A DNA stretch of 64,000 nucleotides from Pseudoxanthomonas sp. 3HH-4 (lineage in GTDB: Bacteria; Pseudomonadota; Gammaproteobacteria; Xanthomonadales; Xanthomonadaceae), in assembly GCF_006716465.1 (NCBI RefSeq), contig NZ_VFPB01000005.1:62001-126000 (forward strand). The letters run 5' to 3'. The notes below the pieces were generated by a model. It did not search any database. It was not told where the DNA came from and saw only the letters and a program-made list of their open reading frames with translations. The number at the start of each line of letters is the position of its first letter. Within the stretch, counting starts at the first letter, position 1. Made by a program: the position numbers and the translations under genes. This document shows, piece after piece, positions 9,891-18,678 of this stretch.

Positions 9891-11147
9891 TCAGCCTTCC
9901 CAGGCCGGCAGTTTCTTCTTCACCGCCACGTTCTTCAGTGCGACGTACTTGGGCAGGCCGTCGGTGCCATAGGGCGGATAGGCTTCGCCGCGGATCAGCG
10001 GCTGCAGGTACTTCCGCGCGGCCGGGGTGATGCCGTAGCCATCCTTGCGGATGAAACCGGGCGGAAATTTCTTCTCGTGGTTGGCCACCTTCGACAGCGG
10101 TGCGGCCTCGATCTTCCAGCGGAATGGCGCATCGGAGGTGCGCACGATCACCGGCATCACCGCGTTCTGTCCCTTCAGCGCGAACTGCACGGCCGCCTTG
10201 CCGACGGCCTGCGCCTGCTCCCAGTCGGTCTTAGAGGCGATGTGGCGCGCGGAGCGCTGCAGGTAGTCGGGCAGGGTCCAGTGCACTTTCAGGCCCAGCT
10301 GGTCCTTCACCCGGCCGGCCAGATACGAGGCCACGCCACCCAGCTGGGTGTGGCCGAACGAGTCCTTGCCGCCGCCGGCATCGGCGACGAAGCGGCCATC
10401 GGCATGCTGGATGCCTTCGCTGGCCACCACCACGCACCAGCCCACGCGGTCGACGACCTTCTTCACCTGCGCGAGGAACTGCGTCTCGTCGTAGGCGCGC
10501 TCAGGGAACAGGATGATGTGCGGCGCCTCGTCGGGCGTCTGCCCGGCCATGCCCGCCGCCGCGGCCAGCCAGCCGGCGTGCCGGCCCATGGCCTCGTAGA
10601 CGAAGACCTTGGTGGAGGTTTCCGCCATGGCCGCCACGTCCAGCGCGGCTTCGCGCACGGAGACCGCCGTGTACTTGGCCGCCGAGCCGAAGCCGGGGCA
10701 GGTGTCGGTGACGGCCAGGTCGTTGTCGACCGTCTTCGGCACGCCGATGCAGGTCAGCGGGTAGTCGAAGGCCTGCGCCAGTTGCGAGACCTTCCACGCG
10801 GTGTCGGCCGAATCGTTGCCGCCGTTGTAGAGGAAGTAACGCACGTCGTGCGCCTTCAGCACCGCCAGCAGGCGCTCGTACTTCGCGCGGTCGGCCTCCA
10901 GCGATTTCAGTTTCACGCGGCAGCTGCCGAAGGCGCCGCCCGGGGTGTGGGCCAGGGCGCGGATGGCGGCTGCCGACTCCTTGCTGGTGTCGATCAGGTC
11001 TTCGCGAAGCGCGCCGAGGATGCCGTTGCGCGCCGCCAAGACCTTGATTTTCCGGACCCGCGCTTCGGTGATGACCGCCGATGCGGAGGCGTTGATGACG
11101 GCGGTGACACCGCCGGACTGCGCATAAAGTAGGGTGCCAGATGCCAT
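9891..11147 (-). CDS. pfp: Pyrophosphate-dependent 6-phosphofructokinase
   Basis: Reversibly phosphorylates fructose-6-phosphate with PPi instead of ATP in glycolysis/gluconeogenesis. The 418-residue protein has the two residues that separate PPi from ATP enzymes: Asp112 in GGND (109-112; ATP enzymes have GGDG) and Lys138 in PKTVDND (137-143; ATP enzymes have PGTIDND). The substrate loop MGRHAGW is intact. Length fits the short PPi-PFK group. The ATG at 11147 has the family N-terminus (LLYAQSGGVTAVINA). It is divergent from adk across 120 bp and 3 kb from hppA, which would compete for or replenish PPi. Xanthomonas species are known to use PPi-PFK. Confidence 0.96.
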   Translation of the reverse strand: MASGTLLYAQSGGVTAVINASASAVITEARVRKIKVLAARNGILGALREDLIDTSKESAAAIRALAHTPGGAFGSCRVKLKSLEADRAKYERLLAVLKAHDVRYFLYNGGNDSADTAWKVSQLAQAFDYPLTCIGVPKTVDNDLAVTDTCPGFGSAAKYTAVSVREAALDVAAMAETSTKVFVYEAMGRHAGWLAAAAGMAGQTPDEAPHIILFPERAYDETQFLAQVKKVVDRVGWCVVVASEGIQHADGRFVADAGGGKDSFGHTQLGGVASYLAGRVKDQLGLKVHWTLPDYLQRSARHIASKTDWEQAQAVGKAAVQFALKGQNAVMPVIVRTSDAPFRWKIEAAPLSKVANHEKKFPPGFIRKDGYGITPAARKYLQPLIRGEAYPPYGTDGLPKYVALKNVAVKKKLPAWEG

Positions 11148-11267
11148 GTGGGGTTCGTTCCGGGTTGCCGGGATGCGGTAAGCTTCACACAGATGACGCG
11201 GTGCAGCGCGGCGCCCGGCGCCCGGCGCGATCCACCGCCCGCAGTATTCCAGTTTGGGAGTTACAGC

Positions 11268-11846
11268 ATGCGATTGGTTCTACTGGGCCCACCCGGGTCG
11301 GGCAAGGGCACTCAGGCAGCGCGCCTGAAGGACTACCTGCAGGTACCGCACATCTCCACCGGCGACCTGCTGCGCGCCGAAGTGGCCGCCGGCAGCCCGC
11401 TGGGCCTGCAGGCCAAGGAAATCATGGCGCGCGGCGACTTCGTCAGCGACGACATCCTGCTCGGCATGCTGGAAGACCGCTTCGCCCGCCCCGACACCGC
11501 CAACGGTTTCATCCTGGACGGCTATCCGCGCAACCAGGCCCAGGCCGATGCACTGGGCACGTTGCTGGCCCGGCTTGGCCAGCCCATGGACTATGCGGTG
11601 CAACTGGAAGTGCCGGCCGACCTGCTGGTCGAGCGCATCGCCGGCCGTGCCGCCGCGGAAGGCCGCGACGATGACACGCCCGAGGTGGTACGCAACCGAC
11701 TGGACAAGTACACCACCCAGACCGCTCCGGTGATCGATTACTACCGCCAGCACGGCCAGCTGACCGTGGTGGACGGCGTGGGTTCGCTGGACGAGGTGTT
11801 CACCCGCATCACCGAGGCGCTGGCGCCGGCCAAGGAAGTGGGCTGA
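11268..11846 (+). CDS. adk: Adenylate kinase (short form)
   Basis: Interconverts ATP+AMP and 2 ADP. 192 residues with the Walker A loop GPPGSGKGTQ (7-16), the AMP-site segment ISTGDLLRAEV and FILDGYPRNQAQAD. The LID is short (RIAGRAAAEGRDDDTPEVVRNRL), so this is the short-type enzyme rather than the 214-residue Zn/LID form. The ATG at 11268 is the family start; an in-frame reading from 11148 adds 40 unconserved residues. It diverges from PPi-PFK and is followed by a hairpin terminator. Confidence 0.97.
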   Translation: MRLVLLGPPGSGKGTQAARLKDYLQVPHISTGDLLRAEVAAGSPLGLQAKEIMARGDFVSDDILLGMLEDRFARPDTANGFILDGYPRNQAQADALGTLLARLGQPMDYAVQLEVPADLLVERIAGRAAAEGRDDDTPEVVRNRLDKYTTQTAPVIDYYRQHGQLTVVDGVGSLDEVFTRITEALAPAKEVG

Positions 11847-11875
11847 CGTCCCTGCGCCTCAGCGCATGACGCCGC

Positions 11876-11900
11876 GAAGCCCCGCCCAGTGCGGGGCTTC
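11876..11900 (+). terminator. Hairpin terminator after adk
   Basis: A perfect 10-bp stem GAAGCCCCGC / GCGGGGCTTC with a 5-nt loop starts 30 bp after the adk stop. The tail (CTCGTTG) is only weakly T-rich, so termination may be partial. Confidence 0.65.
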
Positions 11901-11987
11901 CTCGTTGAGGGCCGTAATGGCGGGCATCGCGGGCTGTGGGGGCCGGCTGTTATGGTCCGGGTCCCGAGGGGTCGCCCGGAGTCGTCG

Positions 11988-13697
11988 ATGAAGCGCATCG
12001 CCAGCCTGCTGCTTGCCAGCCTGCTCGCCGTATCCGCCGCCGAAGCCAGGGACTTCCTGCGCACGCAGGGCACGCAGATCGTCGACGAAGCGGGCAAGCC
12101 GGTGATCCTGCGCGGCATGGGCTTGGGCGGCTGGATGCTGCAGGAAGGCTACATGCTCGACATCGACGGCGTAGGCACCCAACGCAGCATCCACGCGCGC
12201 ATCGCCGAGCTGATCGGGCCGGAGAAGGCGGATGCCTTCTATCAGGCCTGGCGCGACAACCACACCACCAAGGCCGACATCGACGCGATGGCGCGCTGGG
12301 GTTTCAACTCCGTGCGCCTGCCGATGCACTACGCCCTGTACACGCTGCCGGTGGAGCAGGAGCCGGTCGCCAGCCGGCAGACCTGGGTGGAAGAAGGCTT
12401 CCGCCGTACCGACGAACTGCTGGCCTGGGCCAAGGCCAATGATCTGTACCTGATCCTCGACCTGCACGCCGCGCCAGGCGGGCAGGGCAACGACAACAAC
12501 ATCGCCGACCGCGATCCCTCGCAGCCCTCGCTTTGGGACGACCCGCGCCACCAAGACAAGATGGTGGCGCTGTGGAAGAAGCTGGCGCAGCGCTACAGGG
12601 ACGAGCCGTACATCGCCGCGTACGACATCATCAACGAGCCCAACTGGGGCTTCGCCGACAAGGCCGACAGCAACGGCTGCAAGGAAGACGGCAACGCGCC
12701 GTTGAAGGACCTGCTGGTGCGTACGACGCGCGCGATCCGCGAAGTGGACACACGGCACATCATCGTCATCGAGGGCAACTGCTGGGGCAACAACTACCGC
12801 GGCGTGCTCGACGACGGTCCGTGGGACGACAATCTGGTGATCAGCTTCCACAAGTACTGGAACGTCACCACGCGCGACAGCATCGCCGACCTGCTGGCGC
12901 TGCGCGACAGGCACCGCATGCCGCTGTGGCTGGGCGAGACCGGCGAGAACTCCAACGACTGGTTCGCCCGCACCGTGGCCCTTGTCGAAGGCGAGGGCAT
13001 TGGCTGGGCGTGGTGGCCGCTGAAGAAGATCCGCTACAACAACCCGCTGCAGGTGGTGCCGAACGACGGTTATCGCCGGGTGCTTGCGTACTGGAAGGGC
13101 GAGGGTCCGCGTCCGTCCTCGGAAGAGGCAGAAGCGGCGCTGATGCGCCTCGCCCGCGAGGACGTGCGCTACGAAAACAACGTGCAGCATCCGGACGTGA
13201 TCGATGCGTTGTTCCGCGCGCCGCATTCGGACCAGTCGGTGCCGTTCAAGGCGCACGCGATCGGTGCGCAGGGCGGCATCATCGCGGCGGTCGATTTCGA
13301 CATGGGCCGCAACGGCGTGGCCTACCACGATCTCACGCCGGCCAATCACCATATCTCCGACGGTGGCGAGCGCGTGGTGTGGAACCCGGCCATGACCTAC
13401 CGCAACGACGGTGTCGACCTGGGCAAGGGCGACGACGGTGCACTCCGTGTCGCGGGCATGCGACGCGGCGAGTGGCTCAAGTACACCCTCGATGCCGGTG
13501 CCGGCGGCCGTTATCGGCTGGCGCTGGACGGGCGCGGCACGGGGCGTGTCTCGCTGGTGCTCAACGGGGTACCGGTGAAGGCCGCCGAACGCGCCCGCGG
13601 ATTCCGTGCGCTGCGACTCGCGCCCGGGCGCAACACGCTGGTAGTGAAGGCCGAGAGCGACGGTCTGGATCTGCAGGCCCTGCATTTTTCCCGCTGA
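11988..13697 (+). CDS. Secreted glycoside hydrolase family 5 with C-terminal beta-sandwich module
   Basis: 569 residues: Sec signal peptide (1-20, cleavage at AEA), then a GH5 (beta/alpha)8 barrel to about residue 385. The catalytic acid/base is Glu217 in DIINEPNW and the nucleophile Glu317 in LGETGE. Substrate-side motifs LRGMGLGGWML and NSVRLPMHY resemble cellulases and exo-1,3-glucanases of this family. Residues about 425-569 look like a CBM6/35-type sandwich (YRNDGVDLG, GEWLKYTLDAGAGGRYRLAL, LVLNGVPV), which would anchor it to polysaccharide. The ATG at 11988 is chosen because the signal peptide starts there. It is likely periplasmic or extracellular glucan degradation; the exact glycan is unknown. 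Confidence 0.9.
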   Translation: MKRIASLLLASLLAVSAAEARDFLRTQGTQIVDEAGKPVILRGMGLGGWMLQEGYMLDIDGVGTQRSIHARIAELIGPEKADAFYQAWRDNHTTKADIDAMARWGFNSVRLPMHYALYTLPVEQEPVASRQTWVEEGFRRTDELLAWAKANDLYLILDLHAAPGGQGNDNNIADRDPSQPSLWDDPRHQDKMVALWKKLAQRYRDEPYIAAYDIINEPNWGFADKADSNGCKEDGNAPLKDLLVRTTRAIREVDTRHIIVIEGNCWGNNYRGVLDDGPWDDNLVISFHKYWNVTTRDSIADLLALRDRHRMPLWLGETGENSNDWFARTVALVEGEGIGWAWWPLKKIRYNNPLQVVPNDGYRRVLAYWKGEGPRPSSEEAEAALMRLAREDVRYENNVQHPDVIDALFRAPHSDQSVPFKAHAIGAQGGIIAAVDFDMGRNGVAYHDLTPANHHISDGGERVVWNPAMTYRNDGVDLGKGDDGALRVAGMRRGEWLKYTLDAGAGGRYRLALDGRGTGRVSLVLNGVPVKAAERARGFRALRLAPGRNTLVVKAESDGLDLQALHFSR

Positions 13698-13782
13698 ACC
13701 CTCGTCACGCCCACGCCTTGCAGGACGTGCCGAACCCGGCGCGCTCGGCTAAAGTTCGCGGACTCATCCCGGAACTGCAGTC

Positions 13783-15141
13783 TTGAAGATCCACATCCTC
13801 GGCATCGCCGGCACCTTCATGGGCGGCGTGGCCGCCCTGGCCCGCGAACTCGGCCACACCGTCGAAGGCAGCGACCAGGCCATCTACCCGCCCATGTCGA
13901 CCCAGCTCGAGCAGCTCGGCATCGCGCTGGCGCAGGGCTACCAGCCGCAGAACATCGCGCCGGACTGCGACGAGATCGTGATCGGCAACGCGCTGTCGCG
14001 CGGGAATCCCGCGGTCGAGGCGGTGCTGGACCAGGGCCGGCGCTACATCTCCGGCGCGCAATGGCTGTCCGAACGCGTGCTGCCCGGCCGCGACACGCTG
14101 GCCGTCGCCGGCACGCATGGCAAGACCACCACGACGACCATCCTGACCTACCTGCTGGACGCGGCCGGGCGTTCGCCGGGCTTCCTGATCGGCGGCGTGG
14201 CCGAGGACTTCGGCGTGTCGGCGCGCATCGGCGGCGGCCGCGAGTTCGTGGTCGAGGCCGACGAGTACGACACCGCCTTCTTCGACAAGCGCAGCAAGTT
14301 CGTCCACTACCGCCCGCTGGTCGCCATCCTCAACAACCTGGAATACGACCACGCCGACATCTTCCCGGACGTGGCCGCGATCCAGCGCCAGTTCCACCAT
14401 CTCGTGCGCACGGTGCCGCGCCGCGGCCGCCTGATCGTCAACGGCGAGGATGCGCGCCTGGCGGAAGTGCTGGCGATGGGCTGCTGGACACCGGTCGAGC
14501 GCTTCGGCTTCGACGCCTCGCTGGAGTGGAGCGCGCGCCTGATCCGCGAGGACGGCAGCGCGTTCGCGGTGCGCCACAACGGCGCGGAGATCGGCGAGGT
14601 GCACTGGCCGATGCTCGGCCGCCACAACGTGCTCAATGGCCTGGCCGCACTGGCCGCGTGCCATGCGGTGGGCGTCGACATCGCCACCGTGCTGCCGGCG
14701 CTGGCGGCGTTCCGCAGCGTGAAGCGGCGGCTGGAAGTGATCGGCCAGCATGACGGCATCACCGTCTACGACGATTTCGCGCACCATCCGACTGCCATCC
14801 ACACCACCCTGGAAGGTCTGCGTGCGCGTGTCGGCGATGCGCGCATCCTGGTGGCGATGGAGCCGCGCAGCAATTCGATGCGGTCCGGTGCGCATGCCGG
14901 GGCGCTCGCGCCGTCGCTCGACATCGCTGATGCGGTCGTCTTCCTGCACCGGCCGGAACTCGCATGGGACGCCGGCAAGATCGTCGCTGCCATCCGTGGC
15001 GACGCGCGCACCGTGCCTGACGCCGATACGCTGATCGCGGCGTTGAAGACGCAGGTTCGGTCCGGCGACCACGTGGTGTTCATGTCCAACGGCGGTTTCG
15101 ACGGTGCGCCGCGACGCTTCCTGGCGTCACTGCAAGGCTGA
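13783..15141 (+). CDS. mpl: UDP-MurNAc:L-Ala-gamma-D-Glu-meso-DAP ligase (murein recycling)
   Basis: Attaches recycled tripeptide directly to UDP-MurNAc, bypassing the MurC-E steps. 452 residues; N-terminal Rossmann HILGIAGTFMGG, ATP loop GTHGKTTTT (110-118), VVEADEYDTAFFDKRSKF, and the C-terminal YDDFAHHPTAI and EPRSNSM of Mur ligases. The start is TTG (13783): the translation from there aligns exactly with the E. coli N-terminus as I know it (M-R/K-I-H-I-L-G-I), and no ATG or GTG is available nearby. It is followed 10 bp after its stop by the LON-domain gene. Confidence 0.96.
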   Translation: MKIHILGIAGTFMGGVAALARELGHTVEGSDQAIYPPMSTQLEQLGIALAQGYQPQNIAPDCDEIVIGNALSRGNPAVEAVLDQGRRYISGAQWLSERVLPGRDTLAVAGTHGKTTTTTILTYLLDAAGRSPGFLIGGVAEDFGVSARIGGGREFVVEADEYDTAFFDKRSKFVHYRPLVAILNNLEYDHADIFPDVAAIQRQFHHLVRTVPRRGRLIVNGEDARLAEVLAMGCWTPVERFGFDASLEWSARLIREDGSAFAVRHNGAEIGEVHWPMLGRHNVLNGLAALAACHAVGVDIATVLPALAAFRSVKRRLEVIGQHDGITVYDDFAHHPTAIHTTLEGLRARVGDARILVAMEPRSNSMRSGAHAGALAPSLDIADAVVFLHRPELAWDAGKIVAAIRGDARTVPDADTLIAALKTQVRSGDHVVFMSNGGFDGAPRRFLASLQG

Positions 15142-15151
15142 GGTGGCCGGC

Positions 15152-15727
15152 ATGGCGCACGAGTCGCTGCCGCTGTTTCCGCTGCACAAGGTGCTGCTGC
15201 CCGGTGCTGCAATGGATCTGCGCATCTTCGAGCGGCGCTACCTGGATCTGGTCCGTGACTGCGGGCGTTCCGGTGGCGGATTCGGGGTCTGCCTGATCCT
15301 GGAGGGCAGCGAAGCGGGGGCGCCTGCGACGCCGGCGGCCTACGGCGTCGAAGCGCGCATCGAGAACTTCGACATGGGCGAGGACGGACTGCTGTCGCTG
15401 CGTGTGCGCGGGCACCGGCGCTTCCACGCGGTCCGCACGCGTGTTCGCGACAACGGGCTGGTGATGGCGGATGTGGAATGGCTGTGCGCCGACGAGGACT
15501 GGGAGATCCGTCCCGAGCACGCACTGCTCGGCACCTTGCTGCAGACCATGATGGAAAAGGTGGGTACCGATCTGAACGGCTTGCCGCCGCGCATCTTCGA
15601 GCACGCCGCCTGGGTGGGATGGCGATTGGCGCAGGTGCTGCCGATCACGCCGGAGCAGCGCGTGTCGATCCTGCAGGAAGACGACGTGCACGCGCGCCTG
15701 CAGCGCCTGCTGGAGTGGATCGACTGA
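15152..15727 (+). CDS. LON substrate-binding-domain protein
   Basis: 191 residues forming a stand-alone Lon N-terminal (peptidase S16, PUA-like) domain: LPLFPLHKVLLPGAAMDLRIFERRYLDLVRD is the typical start, followed by FGVCLIL, NFDMGEDGLLSLRVRGHRRF and the helical C-terminal part. It lacks the ATPase and protease domains of Lon, so it may bind substrates or act as an adaptor; its role is not established. The start ATG at 15152 is 10 bp after the mpl stop with GAGGTGG as ribosome site, so it is in the mpl operon. Confidence 0.9.
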   Translation: MAHESLPLFPLHKVLLPGAAMDLRIFERRYLDLVRDCGRSGGGFGVCLILEGSEAGAPATPAAYGVEARIENFDMGEDGLLSLRVRGHRRFHAVRTRVRDNGLVMADVEWLCADEDWEIRPEHALLGTLLQTMMEKVGTDLNGLPPRIFEHAAWVGWRLAQVLPITPEQRVSILQEDDVHARLQRLLEWID

Positions 15728-15737
15728 CACCGGCCCG

Positions 15738-15846
15738 GTAGGAGGGGCTTCGGCCCCGATCGCGCGTTTCAAGTTCCGGGATGCCCGAGGGGAGGGCATC
15801 GGGGCTGGCTTTCAACAGCCGCACGGCGGGTCAGCCCCTCCTGCAG
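15738..15846. repeat. REP-like inverted pair (GTAGGAGGGGCTT family)
   Basis: Left arm GTAGGAGGGGCTTCGGCCCC (15738-15757) and degenerate right arm TCAGCCCCTCCTGCAGG (15831-15846) lie between two convergent genes. The left arm folds on itself (GGGGCTTCGGCCCC). Confidence 0.75.
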
Positions 15847-15862
15847 GAACCTTTCCGGTGAG

Positions 15863-17869
15863 TCAGGGCGAGACCGCTTCGTCATCGGTGCGCAGGCGCA
15901 GTACCGGCAGCCCGGAGTCCGGATGCGGTGCGATCACGTGAGCGAGATCCGGCGTGGCCTGTGTCACCGCGTCGAGCGCCGTGCGCGCTTCGCGCAGTGG
16001 CCGCCACAGGCGCACCAGATTGAAGGCGCGCTGCTGCTGCAGCACCTGCGCACTGCCGATCCATAGTGGTACGTCGCTGGGCTGCAGCCGCGTGTCCGCC
16101 GGCCACAGGCGCAGTACGAACACTTCGCCAGGCTGGTCGCCCTTGCGCAGCATCAGCAGGCTTTCAGCACGCGTGTCGAGCGTGGCGGGGAGCACGGGTT
16201 GCTCGTCGTCGGGCAGGTCGCTGTCGAGCAGATTCAGCGCTTCCTCCCATCCGGCCTGCGGCTGTTCGCGCCAACCGGCGGCTGTCAGGCTGGCCTTCAG
16301 CGGCGCGAGCGGACCGGCGACCTGCACGTCCAGCGGCCAGCGCTGTTCGTCGTCGAACTCGTTGCGGCGCGCCGGCAATGCCTGCCAGTCGCGCTGCCAC
16401 CAGTCCTGCAGCGCGACCGTCCGTTCGATCACCGGTGTCTGGAACTGCGCCAGCATGTGCTCCACGTTGCGCGGCGCATGCCACAGTCCGGCCAGCACGA
16501 AGCTGCCGTAGAACAGCCACGCGATCGGCTTGATCCAGAACGAGCGCACCATGCGGCGGCGATAGGCGATGCCCAGCACCAGCAGCCAGACCAGGCCGAA
16601 CAACATGCCGCCGATGATGTCGCTGAGCCAGTGCGCACCCAGGTAGATGCGCGCGAAGCCGATGAGCGCCACCACGATGCCCGACACCAGGTAGGGCCAC
16701 ACGCGCGTGCGGCCCGGCAGTTCGCGTGCGATCAGCACGGCGAAGAAGCCGAAGGTGATCGTCGACATCGTCACCGCGATGGACGGGAAGCCGAACCCGC
16801 TGCTGACGCTGGGTGGCTTGGGGATGTCCACCGATGCACCGAGCCATGCCGTCAAGGCGAGGCCGAAGGCGATGGCGGCCAGCCAGTGTGCGGCCGCCAT
16901 CCAACGCTTGCGCCAGCACAGGTAGCCAAGGACCAGCAGCGATGCCGGGGCCAGCACCTGCTCGTCGCCGAGCGAGGCGATCGCGGCGAGGGGATGGTCC
17001 GCCAGCGGGTTGCGCAGCGCACGCATCAGTTCGTACACCCACAGGTCCGCCGCCAGCGGTTCGCCGTGGCCGATCACGATGACGAGGAAGGCGAACCAGA
17101 CCCATACGATCGCCAGCAACAGGATGGCCAGCAGGGCCAGGGGCACGGATTCGCGCCGCGCAGGCTCGAAGACCGCCGCGGTGTAGCGCCCCAGTACCGG
17201 ATGCGCGTGCGACCACGCCAGTGCACGCGCCAGCAGGGCATCGGCGTGGGCGGCAAACCAACGATAGGTGTACAGCACCATGGCCCATGCCAGCGCGATC
17301 ACCAGCACCAGCAGTCCCAGGACCAGCGCCAGTCGGCCGGCCACGGCGGCCACGGCATCGTACGCGTGGCCCAGCACCCAGCCGGGCAGCAGGAATGCGG
17401 CCGCCCATGCGATGCACGCCGCCCCGCTGGCCACGGCGTAGCGCCGCAGCGGCATGCGCGAGATGCCGGCGACCGCCGGCACGAACGGCCGGATGGGACC
17501 GACGAAGCGCGCGATGAAGAGGCTCTTCCACGCGTTGCGGCGGAACAGCAGTTCGCCGCGGTCGAGCAACTGCGGATACTTGCGGAACGGCCACACCGTG
17601 CGCAGCTGCTGACCCCAGCGATGACCGACCCAGTAACTCGTCGCGTCGCCCAGAAGCGCGCCCAGCGTGGCGCAGAGGACGGCGTACGGACCCGAGATTT
17701 CGCCCAGGCCGATCAGCACGCCGACCGCGAACAGCAACGGCAGGGCCGGCACGATGGCGCCCATGATGATCACCGCATCGCAGAAGGCGATGGCGAAGAT
17801 CACCAGCCCCGCGGCCATGGGATGCGCGCTGATCCAGGCCAGCAGGTTGTCGAACCAGGAGGACTCCAT
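15863..17869 (-). CDS. Three-domain membrane protein: DedA + PAP2 phosphatase + LssY C-terminal
   Basis: 668 residues. Residues 1-210 are a DedA/SNARE-assoc module (PLLFAVGVLIG, GDATSYWVGHRWG, FIARFVGPIRPFVPAVAGISRM), a family of polytopic proteins linked to phospholipid or undecaprenyl-phosphate transport. Residues about 245-460 are a PAP2 module with the three acid-phosphatase motifs spread over FGFPSIAVTMS and FARIYLGAHWLSDIIGG; the first motif is weak. Residues about 500-668 are soluble and match the LssY C-terminal type (PVLPATLDTRAESLLMLRKG, PLWIGSAQV). The ATG at 17869 begins the first domain. A lipid-linked-phosphate flippase/phosphatase is the plausible reading. It diverges from a KdkA/RIO-like kinase. 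Confidence 0.9.
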   Translation of the reverse strand: MESSWFDNLLAWISAHPMAAGLVIFAIAFCDAVIIMGAIVPALPLLFAVGVLIGLGEISGPYAVLCATLGALLGDATSYWVGHRWGQQLRTVWPFRKYPQLLDRGELLFRRNAWKSLFIARFVGPIRPFVPAVAGISRMPLRRYAVASGAACIAWAAAFLLPGWVLGHAYDAVAAVAGRLALVLGLLVLVIALAWAMVLYTYRWFAAHADALLARALAWSHAHPVLGRYTAAVFEPARRESVPLALLAILLLAIVWVWFAFLVIVIGHGEPLAADLWVYELMRALRNPLADHPLAAIASLGDEQVLAPASLLVLGYLCWRKRWMAAAHWLAAIAFGLALTAWLGASVDIPKPPSVSSGFGFPSIAVTMSTITFGFFAVLIARELPGRTRVWPYLVSGIVVALIGFARIYLGAHWLSDIIGGMLFGLVWLLVLGIAYRRRMVRSFWIKPIAWLFYGSFVLAGLWHAPRNVEHMLAQFQTPVIERTVALQDWWQRDWQALPARRNEFDDEQRWPLDVQVAGPLAPLKASLTAAGWREQPQAGWEEALNLLDSDLPDDEQPVLPATLDTRAESLLMLRKGDQPGEVFVLRLWPADTRLQPSDVPLWIGSAQVLQQQRAFNLVRLWRPLREARTALDAVTQATPDLAHVIAPHPDSGLPVLRLRTDDEAVSP

Positions 17870-17920
17870 CGCCGGATTATAGGCGGCGGCACATGACCGG
17901 CGTCTGCGACCTATGGACGA

Positions 17921-17935
17921 TAGAATGACGTCGTG
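17921..17935 (+). promoter_or_regulatory. -10 element abutting the kinase start, possible leaderless start
   Basis: TAGAAT (17921-17926) matches the -10 consensus at 5 of 6 positions and lies exactly 6 nt before the GTG start codon at 17933. Transcription would then begin at or next to the GTG and leave no room for a Shine-Dalgarno. The -35 region is poor. There is no obvious SD sequence anyway, which fits. Confidence 0.5.
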
Positions 17936-18595
17936 GACTTGCGCTCGCCCTCCGAAATCGCTGCACTCAAGGCCGACAGCTTCGGCCGCATCTCGTTGAT
18001 GCGGGGCGGCGGCGGGGCATTCGTACGCCGTGACCTTGCACACGTCCCGCTGTGGCTGCGGTTGCCGGCCTGGTGGCTGGCGCGGCGCGAGGCGCTTGCA
18101 TTGCGCAAGGTCGCCGGCATGGCCGATGTCCCCCAGCTGCTCGACTGGACCGGTCGCCGGCTCGACCGCAGCTACATGGAGGGCGCAGCGATGTACCAGC
18201 GGCCGCCGCGTGGCGACCTGGCCTACTTCCGCGCCGCGCGCCGGTTGCTGCAGCAATTGCACCGCCGGGGCATCGCCCACAACGATCTCGCCAAGGAGGC
18301 GAACTGGCTGGTGCTGGAAGACGGCCGCCCGGCGATCATCGATTTCCAGCTCGCCACCCGAGGCGATCCGCGCTCGCGCTGGATGCGCCTGCTGGCGCGG
18401 CAGGACCTGCGGCATCTGCTCAAGCACAAGCGCATGTACTGCGGCGCCTCGCTGACGCCGGTCGAGAAACGCGTGCTCAAGCGCACGTCGTGGCTGCGCG
18501 ATCTGTGGTTCCGCACCGGCAAGCCGGTCTATCGTTTCATCACGCGTCGGCTGTTGAAGTGGGAAGACAACGAAGGGCAGGGGCCGAAGCCGTGA
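17933..18595 (+). CDS. RIO/KdkA-like small kinase
   Basis: 220 residues with the core of a eukaryotic-type small kinase: a glycine-rich start GGGGAFVRRDL, catalytic loop HNDLAKEANWLVL (His116-Asp118-Asn124) and IIDFQLA, where DFQ (137-139) takes the place of the metal-binding DFG. This pattern is shared by RIO1-like and KdkA/InaA-like lipopolysaccharide kinases that phosphorylate Kdo or heptose. It is unusually short and basic at the C-terminus (RFITRRLLKWEDN), which suggests membrane association. The start is GTG; no ATG fits. It diverges from the DedA-PAP2 gene, consistent with a cell-envelope role. The substrate is not proven. Confidence 0.8.
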   Translation: MDLRSPSEIAALKADSFGRISLMRGGGGAFVRRDLAHVPLWLRLPAWWLARREALALRKVAGMADVPQLLDWTGRRLDRSYMEGAAMYQRPPRGDLAYFRAARRLLQQLHRRGIAHNDLAKEANWLVLEDGRPAIIDFQLATRGDPRSRWMRLLARQDLRHLLKHKRMYCGASLTPVEKRVLKRTSWLRDLWFRTGKPVYRFITRRLLKWEDNEGQGPKP

Positions 18596-18620
18596 TGCCC
18601 GGAGTTGCAGCTTCCGGACC

Positions 18621-18649
18621 TGCAGGAGCGCCCCACGGGCGCTCCTGCA
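18621..18649 (+). terminator. Hairpin after the kinase gene
   Basis: A perfect 13-bp stem, TGCAGGAGCGCCC and its complement with a 3-nt loop, ends 29 bp before the next ATG. A T-run follows about 7 nt later (GGTTTTT). The arm resembles a shortened REP element, so it may serve both as repeat and terminator. Confidence 0.65.
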
Positions 18650-18678
18650 ATGACGGTTTTTAGAGACCAGGAAACGAC

